Shown here piece after piece: positions 1-13,200 of a DNA stretch of 64,000 nt (position 1 is its first letter; each line of letters starts with the position of its first letter). Origin of the DNA: Symmetrospora coprosmae (lineage: Eukaryota > Basidiomycota > Cystobasidiomycetes > Symmetrosporaceae); the NCBI GenBank assembly GCA_008802785.1, contig VUYT01000020.1, positions 186,001 through 250,000 of the forward strand. Direction: 5' to 3'. The notes beneath the pieces are model-generated. The model was not told the origin of the DNA. It saw only the letters and a list, made by a program, of their open reading frames with translations, and ran no database searches. Made by a program: the position numbers and the translations under genes.

Positions 1-476
1 ACGCGATAGTTGCAATGATATATGATGCTGCTACTGCACAACGTGAAGCAACGGCGGCACGCGAAAGCAAGGCTAGCTTGCATTTGCGGTCCCGTCTCAG
101 ATTCCCTCCCAGCTATCCGGCATGTGTATCGACAAGTAGGAAGAGAGGGAGTGCAGATAACGAGAACCTCTGATGCTACAAGACTATTCTTGTAGTGCGA
201 GATATTGATGAGGCGTCCGGTCGTTGTCCACCGTGAACCAGAACTGGCTGGTTCGAGGGGGTCGTCAAACGGATGGTGAAGATGCGTGCATACGATGCGA
301 TAGTCCGGCTGTCGGATGCGTTGGTACACGACTGTATGTTGTGATGGTTTGCTGACTGCTGCGTTGCTGACTGACCCGTGGCGGATGGGAGAACGAGATG
401 GTAGCCGAGATTGCATTGCTGGGACTGCTTGCAGGAACGAGGACATGAGGACGAGAGGTAAGCGACCAAGCACAGC
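1..476. other. Left-edge stretch without a supported gene
   Basis: Short open frames occur on both strands, but none shows a recognisable domain, signal peptide or consistent splice sites. This is probably the 3' flank of the AA11 gene and intergenic DNA; a gene ending left of the window cannot be excluded. Confidence 0.4.
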
Positions 477-2337
477 TCAGTGCTTGGTTGACTCAAGTCG
501 CCTCGTTCCGCGTCCTGATGCTCTCTTGTGCTTCATCCTTCGCGCAAGGACGATGCTGCCGTTGGTGCACTTTGTGCCTGGTGCCACCGAGCCCATGTCG
601 GTGACACCGGTACCATCGGCATTGCACACCGAGAAGGTGGTCCCGTCGGTGGAGCACTTGAGCTCATTAGGCTTGCACGAGCTCTTGGTATTGGCCAAAG
701 TGCCCGTGCTAGCCGGCGCAAGAGCGATGGCACCATCCTTGCAGACAGTGCCAGGTGCAACAGAGCCTGATAGGGAAAGGAGGGCGCGTTGAGGTCAGGA
801 AACTGATCAGAAGTAAGGGTGCTTGTTCCACAGCTCACCCATGTTGACCCAAGCACCGCTCGAGCAGACTGAGAACGACTGGCCGCCTGCAGAGCACCTC
901 ATGCCGTCTCCAGAGCATGTGGCGGAACCAGTATCCATGCCAGGAACAGCTGGTGCAGACGAGACCTTGGGCGCGGTAGAGGGCGGAACGATAGATGAAG
1001 GGGCGACCGTCGACGAACCCCTGTTGCGGCCAAGAGCCAGGGTCGCCTTGGAGGAGGAGGCGACTGGAGCGCTAGAAGGAGCTGGTGCACCGGAAGGAGT
1101 GGCACTGGCCTGCGTGGCACTGCTGGATTTGGGAGCTCGACCCAGAGAGAGTGTCGCAGGTGGCCCGGAAGCTTGCGAGCTGGTCTGAGGAGCAGTCTCT
1201 GGTGTCTTTTCAGGTGCACTAGCTGACGGCGTGCTGCCATCGGCCCCACTCCCTCCGCCCGCTGCACCGTTCCCAGAAAGAGTGACAAAGCTGGACTCGC
1301 CAGTGATCTTGTCATCCGGGCAGTTGGTGATTTTGAGGTCATCCTTGGTTGGCTTTTTCCCGCTCCAGATGCCTCCGTACTCGACAGACTCTCCAGGGTT
1401 TGGGAAGACCAGCTCGTCTTGCTCGACGGTGTTGCATGTGCCTGCGCCGAAAATGTTGGCTTCAAAGATGCGTGGGACCTTGAGAGGAGCGGTCGAGGAG
1501 CTCTCGATGTCGACGGCAGCGCAGTTCTGGTACATCTCGCGGTTTCCTCTGTGGTCGAGTAGCGCAAGTCAGCTCCGGTTTCGGCGACCTTGCTTTGCTG
1601 ATTGACACGCACACTTTGTTGAACCAGGTCCAAGAAAACAAGATGTTCTTGCCAGCCGGAACATTCGATGGGATCTAGTGGGTATGAGACACAGTCAGTA
1701 CGTGCTGCTATACCAACATTCAGCACTCCGAAACACACCTTGAAAGTGTAGCTCTCCTGCATGGGGCAGCCGCCAATGACGGAATGGATGACACCGAAGG
1801 ACTTGCCTCCATCGCTGCAAAGGGGAATGACGTTGTAGGATTCAGTCTCGGGGCCGATGTAGGGAGGCAGAGCTACATGGCGCTCTCAGGAAACTTACTA
1901 GCTCAGTGCGAACTGGCAGGATCCTCCTTCGTGTTTTGCGCCACCCGGCGCGAAGCTCGCGGTGAAGGAGCTTCCAGCCTTTAGTGTCTCGACAGAGGTG
2001 GACACGCCGGGGACGTCGGTATTGTAACCCTTGCACGGGAAGTTGCTGCATCATTTGGAGGAACGTGAGGATAGTAGGAGCCGCAGGGTGAGCGTTGTGG
2101 GTCACGTTTCGTCGGACGGAGACGCCCCGAGGAGGTGCTCAAGACGGGGAGAACGCACCTTCCATCGAGATTTAGAGGTGCGGTCATCGAGTAGTCGAAG
2201 TTTGAGTGGTCATACTGCTTGTTCAGGGTCGAGCGGAGGGGAGGCGGTTTCGAGAGGGCCATGTGCGCAAGGACGCCTTCGCTGACCAGCAGCGAGGCAG
2301 CGACGACAGCGAGAGCGGAGCGGGACAGGGATAGCAT
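477..2337 (-). CDS. Secreted AA11-type lytic polysaccharide monooxygenase
   Basis: Copper enzyme that oxidatively cleaves crystalline chitin outside the cell. Six exons read on the minus strand: 2337-2159, 2045-1899, 1814-1739, 1674-1613, 1548-839 and 766-477, giving 487 aa with phases that agree. Residues 1-24 are a signal peptide; the mature protein would begin with His25 (HMALSKPPPLRS), the first histidine-brace ligand. The AA11 signatures DGSNFPCKGY, AKHEGGSCQF (second His, about residue 98) and NREMYQNC (axial Tyr region) form only after the introns are removed, which supports the model. After the catalytic domain comes a long Ser/Ala/Pro-rich linker, then two Cys-rich C-terminal modules, each with a FSVC motif and a shared GSVAPGT element; these resemble the X278 tail of AA11 enzymes. 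Exon 6 joins in the middle of the tail. The function is inferred from family; chitin activity is not shown here. Confidence 0.88.
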
Positions 2338-3308
2338 CGCGTCCTGAAATTAGGGAGATGGTGGGATGCTGAACCAAGGGATGGACAGACAGCCAGTGTC
2401 TGTGTGCTCTGTGCGCGTATTTCGACGTGGATATCCGAGTGCTTGGCAGCGGTAGAGGTATGGGAGGCTACGCGTGCGAAGAGAGGCGCGAGCGAGCAAG
2501 GCAGGGATGGAGAGAGTCTTCGAGTGCGCAGCGAATGGGCGTCAAGCCTTGATGCGCTCAAGTAGATGTGGGAGGGATGCAGAAGAGAGGAACAGGGACA
2601 GGAACAAGACTCGACCCGCATGAACGAATTCGTGCGTCGTCGCCGTCAAAAGCCACGCCGCTCGACGAAAGTGATCGAATTCGTTCGCAAAGGCCTCCGA
2701 GCCACAGCCTTCGAGCTTTGCTTTGCTCTGCTTTGGAGCGAGCCATCTGGATGCACGAGAGTGGATGCATGCGCACAGAGATGACAGCAAACAAGGCAGA
2801 GACAATGCCGTTTCCTGTCACAGATGTTCCTGGTTCGAGCGTGCGCTGGCCACTGCGCAATGAGGTTTGGCAGCAGGCGCGTGCAGTAAACAAAGCAACA
2901 GCGCGATGCGGTGTCTCCAGGTAACTGCGTCGTGCAGACTTGCGTGCGTGACGAAGAGTACAGTATTGGACGGGCGTCGTGCAAGACATAACGCATTGCT
3001 CGACGCAGCGCGAATGACCAGGCACAGGGGGTCAACTGCAGACTCCGGAGCTCCGGCCGGGTTGGCCGCCGCCGCGCGCCGGCTCAGTCTGCACGTGACT
3101 CCGTTTTCATGACGGCACTCGGGCCCCGGCATCTGTCAAGGAGCTTTCTCCACCTTTCTCGAGGCACGCGCCAATTCCTTCTGCCTCCCTGAAGGGACTT
3201 CACAGCGGCACCAGCCCTGCTCTGTTCGACTCTCTCTTCCCTTTCGATAGCGTCTTACCTGGCACTTTGGTGCTTCTGATTCCCAACACTTTCATCACTC
3301 AGCCAGCC
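2338..3308. other. Divergent intergenic region, AA11 gene and beta-lactamase-like gene
   Basis: About 970 bp between two genes transcribed away from each other, so it should hold both promoters. Overlapping open frames exist on both strands but without domains. No TATA box or repeat stands out. A pyrimidine-rich stretch lies at about 3150-3300, just before the plus-strand start. Confidence 0.45.
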
Positions 3309-5535
3309 ATGTCTTCAGCTCAAGAGAAAGTCCAGAAGATCCTCGACGATGCCTGCTCGCAGGAGAATGGCCCACCTGGACTCGTCTTCGGGATGATGGA
3401 CAAGAAGGGCAACTGGCTGGCCAAGAGTGCTGCCGGAGTAAGGGACCTGGACAAGCCCGACCAGCCCATGACCACCGACACGGTCTTCGCCATCTACTCT
3501 TGCACGAAGGTAGATCTCTAACTGGCAGCTATATCGCACTGTAGCGTGCGTCGGCCGTGCTGATGCGTTGTCCACTAATGCAGATGCTTGCTGCTATGGC
3601 AGTCATGTGAGTCTTGCTGCTGTTGTCCGTGTCGCAGGCTGAACTCCGTCTGGAGGAAGCAAGGACTGCCTGCAATGGTGACTGATCATGTTTGCCATAT
3701 AGGCAAGTTGTCGAGCGTGGACAACTCGATCTCGACGAGCCAGTCGAGAAGTGGGTGCCAGAAATCAGCGACATCAAACTCCTCGATGGCACTCCAGCCA
3801 AGAAGAAGATCACGATGCGCATGCTGCTTTCGCACACCGCTGGCTTCAGCTACACTGTGAGCCACGGACGTTGACGTCTGCTGCCTGTTGACAACACTCG
3901 ACCATCGGGCTGACGCGCATCCTCGCTATCTCTGGCAGTTCTTCCATGCAGGCCTCAGGGACTACTGCAAGGAGAATGGCTTGGATGAGTTTGATCAGGG
4001 ACGCTGGGAGGAAGATTACGCCGCACAGCCGCTCATCGTACAACCTGGTGCGGCGACCGCGATATTCAGCGAATGCGAGTCTTCAAGCTGATCAAGCAGG
4101 TCGCTTCACACTTGGCAGGCACGGACTGGAACTACAGCGTGAGTGATACCGGCAAGCGCTCTGCTAACATAACTCTAAATCTTCCATCGCCCTCCGCAGA
4201 TTGCTATTGATTGGGCTGGCATCATCCTGCACAAAATCACTGGCAAGACACTTGGCGAATGGAGCAAGGAGAACATCTTCGATCCCGTTGGCGTCAAAGA
4301 TCTCGCTTACCTCTCAAAGGTGATATCAGCCCAATCAGAATGTGTCAGAACAGCGGCTGATCACCGCTTCTGCAGTTCAACCAAGCCGAGCTCGGTCGAT
4401 TCGTCGGCATGCACGAAAGAGCAACCGACGGCAAGGTCAAGTCCAGGGGTAGGCTGTTTTGTCTCCTCTGCCTCCGTTCATGCGTGTGCCGCTGATACAT
4501 CGAGCGGCTGGCCTCTAGCTCACTTTGCGGGAGCCAAGTTCGACAGCGGTGGAGCTGGCTGTCTTGGGACCCTGGAAGAGTGCGCATTCATCGGCTCACG
4601 GGTACAAAGATACAGTCTGACCAGCTTGATAATGAACCGCCCCATAGCTACCTCAAGTGCATCATCGTCATGGTCAACGAGGGCAAGGCTCTCAACGGCG
4701 CCCAGATCCTCAAGCCAGAAACTGTCGATGAGATGTGGAAGGATCAGCTAACCGAGGAGACAAACAAGGGCCTCTACGCCTCCATCCCGGCTGCTCGACC
4801 CGACCTCACGAATCCTACTGAAGTGTACGATGGCGTTACCCTGCGCGATCTGGTTCGGAGCTCCAAGCTGACGTCATTGTTCGCTGCTTCAGTGCGCCTG
4901 GGATGAACAAGGGATGGGCCATCTCTGGTCGGTCTCCGCATTCATGTGTGCGTCGTGCTTCTGGCTGATCCATCCCTACTCTTCAGCCTGTCTTACAAAA
5001 GACCCTTGGCCTACGTGAGTTGATACCTTGAAAACGGGCACGCCAAGGATTGACCTGACGAGACGCTTCCTCCTGCCTGGACGCAGTGGGCGTAACGCCA
5101 ACAGTATCTGGTAAGCAGATCAGACGACTACTCGATGTCCTCGAGTGCTTGACTGACGCATGTTGCGCTCTTTCCCTGTCTTAGGTGGGCAGGTGAGTAG
5201 TCGAAAGCATCCGTCTCATCGCAGCGAGCGGCAGCTGATCCATCTTGTCTCCGGGGGCAGGCTTGCCGAATCGTAAGTCGAGTATTCTGCATTTGCGCGT
5301 CTCCATCTGGCTCCTGCTCACGACCAGTCACTGTTGCAGTCTTCTGGATGGCCGACCGCGAAGCCGGAGTCGTCAACATGGTCATGAGCCAGATTGTCAG
5401 TGATACGGTCGATCAGACAGTCAGCAGATTGCCTGGCCTTGCTGACGCTCGATCTTCTAGCTACCTTTCGGCGATCCACGCACTCTCACACCCTGGCTCG
5501 AGGCCGAAAAGGCCGTCTACGACAGCATGAAATGA
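3309..5535 (+). CDS. Class C beta-lactamase-like serine hydrolase (EstB-type esterase), 16 exons
   Basis: Member of the serine beta-lactamase/esterase fold. Substrate unknown; fungal relatives include esterases and transesterases. Sixteen exons: 3309-3509, 3584-3606, 3703-3856, 3939-4047, 4119-4138, 4200-4319, 4376-4448, 4519-4579, 4648-4824, 4893-4927, 4987-5014, 5087-5110, 5185-5192, 5261-5272, 5340-5395 and 5461-5535, 391 aa in total. The nucleophile motif SCTK is at residues 64-67 (exon 1), followed by LLSHTAGFSY and later WPTGRNANSIWWAGL, which forms across five exons. The C-terminus reads LPFGDPRTLTPWLE. No signal peptide is evident, so the enzyme is probably cytosolic. The 8- and 12-nt exons are required to keep the conserved GRNANSIWWAG-LPNLFW segment in frame. 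It converges with the Bub2-like gene downstream. Exon 9/10 (GT donor at 4825) is the least certain junction. Confidence 0.85.
5185..5192 (+). other. 8-nt microexon (exon 13 of the beta-lactamase-like gene)
   Basis: GTGGGCAG between a TTAG acceptor and a GTGAGT donor. Together with exons 12 and 14 it spells IWWAGLPN, matching the conserved WWAG segment of the family. Skipping it would shift the frame. Confidence 0.75.
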
Positions 5536-5737
5536 GGTTGGAGACTAGCGAATCTCAACAACTCTGGATCTATCACATGCCCGGCACTCCAGCTTTGCGT
5601 TCTAATGGGTTCTTGCGAAAGAGAATACGCACAACAACAGGGCAAAATTGTAGCACCGATCGTATCACATCTGTAAAGTAGTGTCCCAAGGCTGCGTAGC
5701 AATCAACTCGGGTTTTAGTCGCGACAAATGTCAGCCA

Positions 5738-7122
5738 TTAATGGACCAGACTCACATGTCGAGCCAGCTTGTCGTATAGCTCGTCGGGTAACTCCTTGAC
5801 GAACTGGCAGCACAAAGCTATCGTGGCGCGAGCGTCGAGAGGTGGTAATGTCCGCAGCATCTTGACAGGGCTGAGGACGCGCAAGGTGGTCAGCTGATGA
5901 AGCAGCGTCATGGCCAGAAGCTACGCACCTGATTTCCGTCATGATCTCGTCCCGAATGAGGTAGAGCTGTGCCACAACGCACAGCACGTTGAGGTGAACG
6001 CCAAAAGCCAGGAGGAAGTCCCATAGCTCCAGAACCTGGTCGAGCGGAGGTGTGCAAGCGGAAAAGGTGAGGATGGAGGGAAAGGCGTACACCTCCGCTT
6101 GCAGACCCTTGCTCTTCATGTACTCGTACAGCTCCACATCAATGCGTTGAAGGCACAAATCGAGGAGCTGTTTGCGTGTGCTGTCAGCCGGAAACACGGC
6201 GCTCTAGACAAATCAGGGCTGCGAGAGAGAGCGCACCTTGAGTCCGCGATGCACGCCCTCCATTGTCTTTTGCACGTAGAGCGGACAGTGCACCTCAAGG
6301 AAGCGCGAGAAGCATGCAAAGGCTTCCAGCTCGGATGGCATCGCGTACAGAAAGGGTGCGGCGAGGACGTTCATCCCCTGGACATAGCTCGAGCCTATCG
6401 CCTGACCGTCTGGGCAGTTCGGTGCAGGGTGTAGGCGTCAGTAAGTGTAGTGGCTGAACGTCCTCGTGAGGCGCAAAGTACCAGGTGACGAGCGCCACAC
6501 GTAGGCATCGAGCAGGCGCACGAGCATATCCTCCCGCACCCGATTCAGGAACGCCGTGTCGGTAGCTAGAGTGCGGAAGCTTGGAAGAGGCAATGGTCAA
6601 ATGGATCCGCTGTGTTAGCTGCGCTCTAGATTGATCTCTCCATCGCCTCTTGTTCGCCGCCTTCCCCGCTCACGTGTCGTTTCGGATCTTGTCGTTGGCG
6701 ACGCTCGAGCCTAGCTGGACGAGGTCGAGGTACACCTCCGGCTGGAGCTGGTCCACCCCCAGAAGAAGCTTCCATGCCGTGGCACGGACTGCTCTGATCT
6801 CACTGACGTGCTGTGCTGGTGAATCAGACTGCTGCTGTTGCTGCTGCTGCAGCAAGCCGTTGCCCAGGATCTCCTTGCAGAGCGCCTGAAGCGCACGCTC
6901 GGACGCGGCGGGGCCGTGCTGTATGGCCGTCCCAGACGGAGACCGAGGACACAGAAGCTGCGAGAAGGTCGCAAGGCGGACATCGTCCTCATACAGACGT
7001 GGGAGACCTGTCGACCTCCCTATTGTCATGCTGCGGGGGTTGGGTGAGTTGGCGTGCAACCCGGTCCAGAGTGAAAGGACGGTGCCTCGTGTCGGTCTGT
7101 GCCGCCACCGTCGTGCTCGCAA
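5738..7122 (-). CDS. BUB2: TBC-domain GTPase-activating protein, Bub2/Cdc16 type
   Basis: GAP half of the two-part GAP that restrains the mitotic exit/septation GTPase at the spindle pole. Exons 7122-6674, 6579-6482, 6394-6237, 6167-5929 and 5870-5738 give 358 aa. Starting at the later ATG at 7029 would give 327 aa, nearer the roughly 300 aa of known relatives; the first 31 codons may be leader. The TBC motifs are visible: KIRNDTFRT (motif A, arginine finger) across exons 1-2 and SSYVQGMNV (motif B, glutamine finger) across exons 2-3. RATAWKLLLG opens the domain and YDKLARH ends it. A poly-Gln run of seven residues precedes the domain. A GTGAGT directly after LARH could start a further intron, giving an end near 5650 instead of 5738. 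It converges with the beta-lactamase-like gene. Confidence 0.82.
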
Positions 7123-7269
7123 GAAATGATGACATCTAGCCAGTAGTACTCGATAAGGCTATGCTAAGCAACAACATGGACCGTGCCATTAGGAACCGAT
7201 GCACCTATTGTCGAAACCTTCCAAGCCGATGTCTGTTCCACCGGTTTCCAGTGAAGACCGGCTGTGAGT

Positions 7270-10200
7270 CTATCCCCTTGAACCTGCCTCGGTTGAGGCT
7301 CGCCCCTCGTTGGTATCGTAGAACTCGCCCGCAGTGGTTGCAGTGTATGTTGTGTTGCCACTTGAGCGTCTCGCATCCCGTGGCAGCTTGTCACTTTCGG
7401 CCATATGAGCCGGGACGGCTCCCTCCTCTCGTGATGCCCTATCCGCCTCGCCTGCCTCGCCTGCCTCGCCTGCGTCGCCATTCTCATCCGCATCACCGGT
7501 CCCATATGGGCCTTGAATAGGTCCGGCACCTGTTGGCGAGTAGACAGAGTCGAGTACCGAAGCATTGTCGTCCGCAACCTCAAGAATCCGATTGACCTGC
7601 TTCTCGTCTCGCTTCTTCTGCCGCTCGGTCCGCGCAAATTTGAGCGCTTCAATGTAGATCTGATACTTGACCAGCTCAGACAGCAAGTATTTGGACTTCT
7701 TCTCCCAGTTGGCGGACGCCTTGGCAGAATTCAGCGAACGAGGCGAGTACTGGCGAAGGGGCGCGGGAGAGTTTAGATCAAACGCATGGATTGCTAACCG
7801 GAGATCAGTCCCGGACTCACGAGCTTCATCATAAGCAGTCTCAGCTCATTGTGCTTCTCTAGCTCCCGCTGGAGTGTATTGCAGTGACGCTTCAGCTGAT
7901 CTAGCTGTGCCTCCTCGCTGAGCACGCTGTGTGTGGTGGGCGGCTGCGGCGGCTGCCAGTCGTGCAGTGTGACTCTGTCCATTCCGGTGTCCGTGTGGCT
8001 GTAACGACTGAGCGATCCAGCATAGCTCATCCTGCTCTTGCGAGAGTGCCCACTGCGACCGCTTCGAACGCTTGCCAGATCCTCAGTCTCGTCATTCTCG
8101 AAGATGGACGCAGACGAGGCGGCTAACACACGGCTCCAGCCGTAATCCATGTTCGAGACACCGCCCATCAAAGGCTCTTTGCTCGTTCGCCCCGCCCAGT
8201 AGTTGCAGGTGAGTACCCACTCGTTGACAAGGTCCTCCGTGCCAGCCTGAAAGAAGTACGAGCCGCCGCTGGCGAGGGTGAGCACGAGAACGTGCGGGCG
8301 GGAGCGATTGTAGCCGGGTGGAGGCATGGCTGAGCATAGCGAGTGTGCCAGAGTGACATCGCCGACTGACTGCGCGTTCGAAAGCCAGTTGCCGCCTCCG
8401 ACTCCACCGCCTCGCCCCTGGCCCCCTCCTAAGCCGGACCCGCCAAACTGGAACATCTTCATGTCGCCCTTCTCGATGACGGCAAACACTTGCGTCCACG
8501 CCTTGTCTTTCGAGCGCTTGTTTGGAGCGTCCCAGTATCGCTTGCGTTGTAGTAGGCCCTCCTTGGCCCAGGGCGCGCCAAGCAGGGCAAGCTCTTCGTC
8601 TGTAGCTGACGTATCGCTCGCTTCACTCCGAGCGTCTTCCTCCTGCTCTTGTTGCTCGCGGATGATGCTGTGCGAGAGATTGCTGGCAAAGCCCATTGTA
8701 GGATAATGAGATGTGGCATTGGTAGTGCCCGAGCCGAAGGAGGTGTTGCCGGAGAAGCCCTGCAATGGAGAGGCGCATCAGCCAGATCATCCGCTAATAC
8801 AGCATCACATAATGGACTCAATACTCACGCCGCTGATAGTAGTACTGGCACTCGGGGTCGGACTAGTTGCCCGCAGGCTCTCGTGACTTGCGCCAAGGAA
8901 GCCTCGAATGCTGTTGCGCTTGTAGGCAGACTCGCGGGCTCCGACGACGGAAGCTTGACTCCGCCTGCTCGGCGTGCGATTGATATTACCATATGGCGAA
9001 TTGAGCGTCGATTGCGGTCGAGACTCAGGCGGAGCGAGCTGCGAGTAGGCCAGCGGTTGCAGGATGGGTGTCGAGCGGACTGCTGAGTAGATGTCCTTGA
9101 GCTGCTGCTCCACTTCCAGCTCCCATGCGCGGGTATGCACGCCGGGAGCGACCATCGATGACGCAGACCGCGAAGGAGGCAGGCTGGCCATGCTGGCGGT
9201 CGTCGCGCTCGATGAAGATGGGTCTGCGCTAGAAGCACGCTCCTTTCCAGGCGACTGCAGCGGCAGATTGGTACTCGAGCCGCTCCATCCTCCAGCGATT
9301 TCATTTAGTCCGGCGCGTGAGCTTCCAGCGCTGCCGCTGCCACTCCGCTTCGTGCGCAATCTGGTAGTACCCGCTCCTGACGCTGATGTGCCGGTAGCCG
9401 ACACGTCCCGTCCTCTCACGCCAATAGGTTTAGATACTGGAGAAGCGACCGTATCATCTAGACCGCTAGCCGGGCTGAAGAATCCGCTAGCGTTGTCGAG
9501 AGTTGGCGTGTACGAGGCGTTGGGAGTTCGCATGCCCATGGTAGATCCGACAGTGGGCGATGTGACCGACTGTGCACGGATCGCCGACATGGTATTGGAG
9601 ACAAAATCACCTCGCGACATGCGATTTGGTACATCGGCAACGTGCAGGTCGGTATTGAGGAGGAGCATGGCGTAGGTAGCGGCATGGAGGATGTCTGGTC
9701 GAATGGAAGCAGACAGAGTCAGCTGAAGGCGTAGGGGAAACGGAGGCTGTTCCAGCGTCTCACCAATGCTGCCAAAGACAGAGTCGGGGTTATCCTCAAA
9801 GAAGCGCGAGCTGAAGGCTGCCAGTATCCGGTCGACTTGCTGGGTCTCGGCTCGAAGATAGAGCTTCTCGCAGAGCTTCCTGAAAGCAGCATCCAGTCTC
9901 AAGCCCTTGAAGTCAAAGTGCTCCATATAGCACTGCAAAGCCGCCTGATTGAGCTCGCCGAACCCTCCCAGCCATTCTGCGATCTTCTCTTTGCGTAGGA
10001 AGCTCTCGTCCTCGTTCCAGCACTTTTCGGCAAACTCGGCAGCACGCTCAGAGAGGCTGATCGGGAGAGGCGACGATTGCGGAACTGTGCCGTCGCCATT
10101 ACTCGTTGGTGTGCGGAGCCCACTACTGGACCGCTTCGAGCCAGGACCACTAGCCTGTACCGACGCCGGTGATGTCGGGAACATGTTGATACCCGCAGTT

Positions 10201-13200
10201 GAGCCGATTGCCGGCGAGCGGGACGGCATCCCAGCGGGAGAGGCTGACACTGGCCGTGTGAAGACTTGCTGATGCGCAGGCGATGGCGACTGGGTCACCA
10301 GACGCGGGACACCGTTGCCTAGCTGGGGCGAAGCGTTGGCAGACGCAGGCCTCGTAGCCGTCGAGTGCCTCGTGCGAGCTGCGGCAGAAGGTCCCGCATC
10401 ACCGGAGCCAGCGGAGAAGTCCGAGCCGAAGCCAAGACCGATGGCAGCACCGCCTGCACTGGCAGCAGGTGATGAGACCACTCTGATGCCGGGGCTCTGC
10501 CCGCCAGCCAGAGGCGTGCTCGGAGCCGACTCTCTCTTCCTGACTTGTCTGCCATTTAACGGCGCCAAGATGTCCTGTTGGGTCGGCGTGCCTTGCTGCT
10601 GCTGCTGCTGGTTCTGCTGCAACTGCAGGTTTTCCAGCCTCTGCAGAGCCTCCCGCCTGTCAGGGCCATCCTCGTCTTCGGAGCTTGAAGAGCTGGATTC
10701 TAGCCAGAACGAGCTCGAGTTCGGATTTGTCCCAGAGGTGGCTTGCGCCGCTTGACGATCTGCCAGCTTTTCGGATCTCGGCGTGAGCGAGCCAGTGCGA
10801 TTTTGAGGCATGACAGGCGTCCTGTAAGAGGGCGATGCTGCCGCGTGACCATTCCGCCCATATGTAGCGTCAGAGGCCATCGAGGAGGAGGAGGACTGCA
10901 TCCCAGAACTGCTGCTGGAGCCGACAGTGCTGGCAACGCTGTTCTGTCGAGCTCCGCTCTTGGTACCATTGCCTGTAGCATAGTACAAGCTTCCTGACGG
11001 ATCGGGGCTCGGTATGCTGCCGGACATCATCACGCCTCTATCAGGCGATGACGGCCCGCCGAAGCCTCTCAGGCTTCCAGTGGGCGGCGAGGGTATGCTG
11101 CCAGACATGATGACGGAGCCTCCTGATTCTGTCCTCCGATGTGTCTTGGGCATAGCGCCTGCCCTGGATGCGTCGCTGGCTGGCGGTGGCGAGAAAGCCG
11201 CTTGCAGTCCACCAAGCCGCGGCGAGGTCTGCGATATAGTGGAGCGGGTGCGACTCCCAGCAGGACGTATGGTGCTTGTGTAGTACGCGGGCTCTGCGCC
11301 CATGCTCTGTTCCGTCATCTGCCAGGTCTGCAGCTCTCGCGCCAGTCTTCCCTGCTCGCTGGAGATGCTGGACGCAGTTGTTGACGCCTTCATCCCGCTT
11401 TCTGCAGCTGGGCCGGCAGCCGGCCCGCCGGTCAGATCGGCAGTCTTGGAAGACTGCGGCCTGTAGCTGTCGGATTCCTTGCGCGGCGGCGAAGGTGCCC
11501 CTTCAGCTGCAGCTAGTCGTTGTGCACTCGCTAGATTCTCGCGGTCCTGTCTGTACGCTCCAGCATCGAGTGAGGTCCGCTCGGCAGTCGCCGCGAACGG
11601 AGCTGCCCCTCCAGCTTGCGGCTGTCTGGCGTAGACGGTCGGTATTTCAGGCACTGCAGAAGCGTTCCGAGAGGTCATCGTGGGAAAGCGCGATGAGGTG
11701 GGCGTTGTTGGCGCAGAAGCGCTGCCCGCCGACATGCTGTTGCTGTTGGAGCGGCCCTGCGAGCTGGCAGGAGACGCGGCAGAGCTGTTCCCGAAAGTCT
11801 TGCGGAAGAACCCACTTGTCTTGCGCATTGCATTGGATATGTACTGCCCGACAAAGCCGGAAGTCAGCTCAAGCGCCATGTGTCAGCCTGAAGCGCTCAT
11901 TCCTCACAGTCTCTTCAGCTCCTCGCACAATCTTCCTTGTCCGACGCTGCCCGTCGCCTCCTGCAGTCTCTCCTATACTTGCTTTTCGGGCGACCTCGTC
12001 CTCGATGCCTAGGCCTCTAGTGCTCCCTATCGTAGCAGTAGTGCCAGAGGAGCCAGAATGTGCGCTATTGAAGGAGAGCTGGCCTTGATCCCGGCTCCTG
12101 ACGCGGCGCAGGGCTGAGCTTGCCATGCTCGAAGCCGAGAACTGCCTCTCGCGGCTGGTTGATTGCCGAGTAGAGCTGTTCTGTGATTGAGTGGGCTGGA
12201 GAGGCTGTGGACGCGGCTGCACCGGCGGCCTGCTCGTGCCGTTGACGTGGACGAACGAGTCCGGATCGCTTAGGATGCTGGCTGTCCGCTGGCGAGGCGA
12301 GGTGGTTGGAGAGGTGCTGCCGCCCATCGCAGCTTGCAGGCTCGACACTGTGGTCATCTCTGGACTGCGAGGTGATCTATTCCTGCTTGATGCCGGGCCG
12401 GACCCGTTCGACAGGAGGGTGCCGTTGTCAGACGAAACCCGGCGGTGCTGGCTCTGGGCTGCTGGAAGCCCCGAGCTCGAATCCATAGGATGGCCGGTGG
12501 ATGATACGACGCTGCCAGCGTGGCGACTCACGGTAGGCGCTGGTGCCGAGACGACCGCGTTCTCTCGGTCGGACAGGGTCCCCCGGACCAGGCCGCCGGT
12601 GAGGTCGTACGTGGGCATGCCTAATGGCGATGATCTCGCGTTCGTCGTGACGGGCAAGTCCAGTGCGCCTGCTCTCGGTTGCTGGTCGCCGATGCCATCT
12701 GACGTGCTGTAGCCATTCGTGGAGGTGACAGCAGCCGGGGCCTGAGGGAGAGGCTTGGCCAACAGGCCGTTCTCGTCAACAGGTAGCGCACCTGCGACAA
12801 CGGCACGGTCTCCTTCATCTCCATCCCGTGCTTTCCGTGTCTCTGTGCCTGTGCGCTGACGCTGCCGTTCCTGGCTGTAGCTGCTCGCTTTGATGGTCCC
12901 GTACCCTTGTGTCCCCTCCTCGACCTCCGGATCCTCCTGTCCAACGACGTCGTTGAGCGTCTCTGCCCGGGCGTCTGCCTCGTCAACATTATCACGACCG
13001 TCGTCCTGCATCTCGCGCTCAATGTCGCGGAGTGCGGCTGCCTTGCCCTTTCTGGCAGTCGTCGCACCACCCGGACTGCTCGTCGGGCTGTCAGCGAGGC
13101 CACTGCTGCCCGCTCCGACCCTGTCGACCTCCTGGCTGGCCCGCATCCGGATCGTCGTGTTGTTGCTCAGGAGGCTCTCAAAGTCTGGCAGCTGGAGGTG

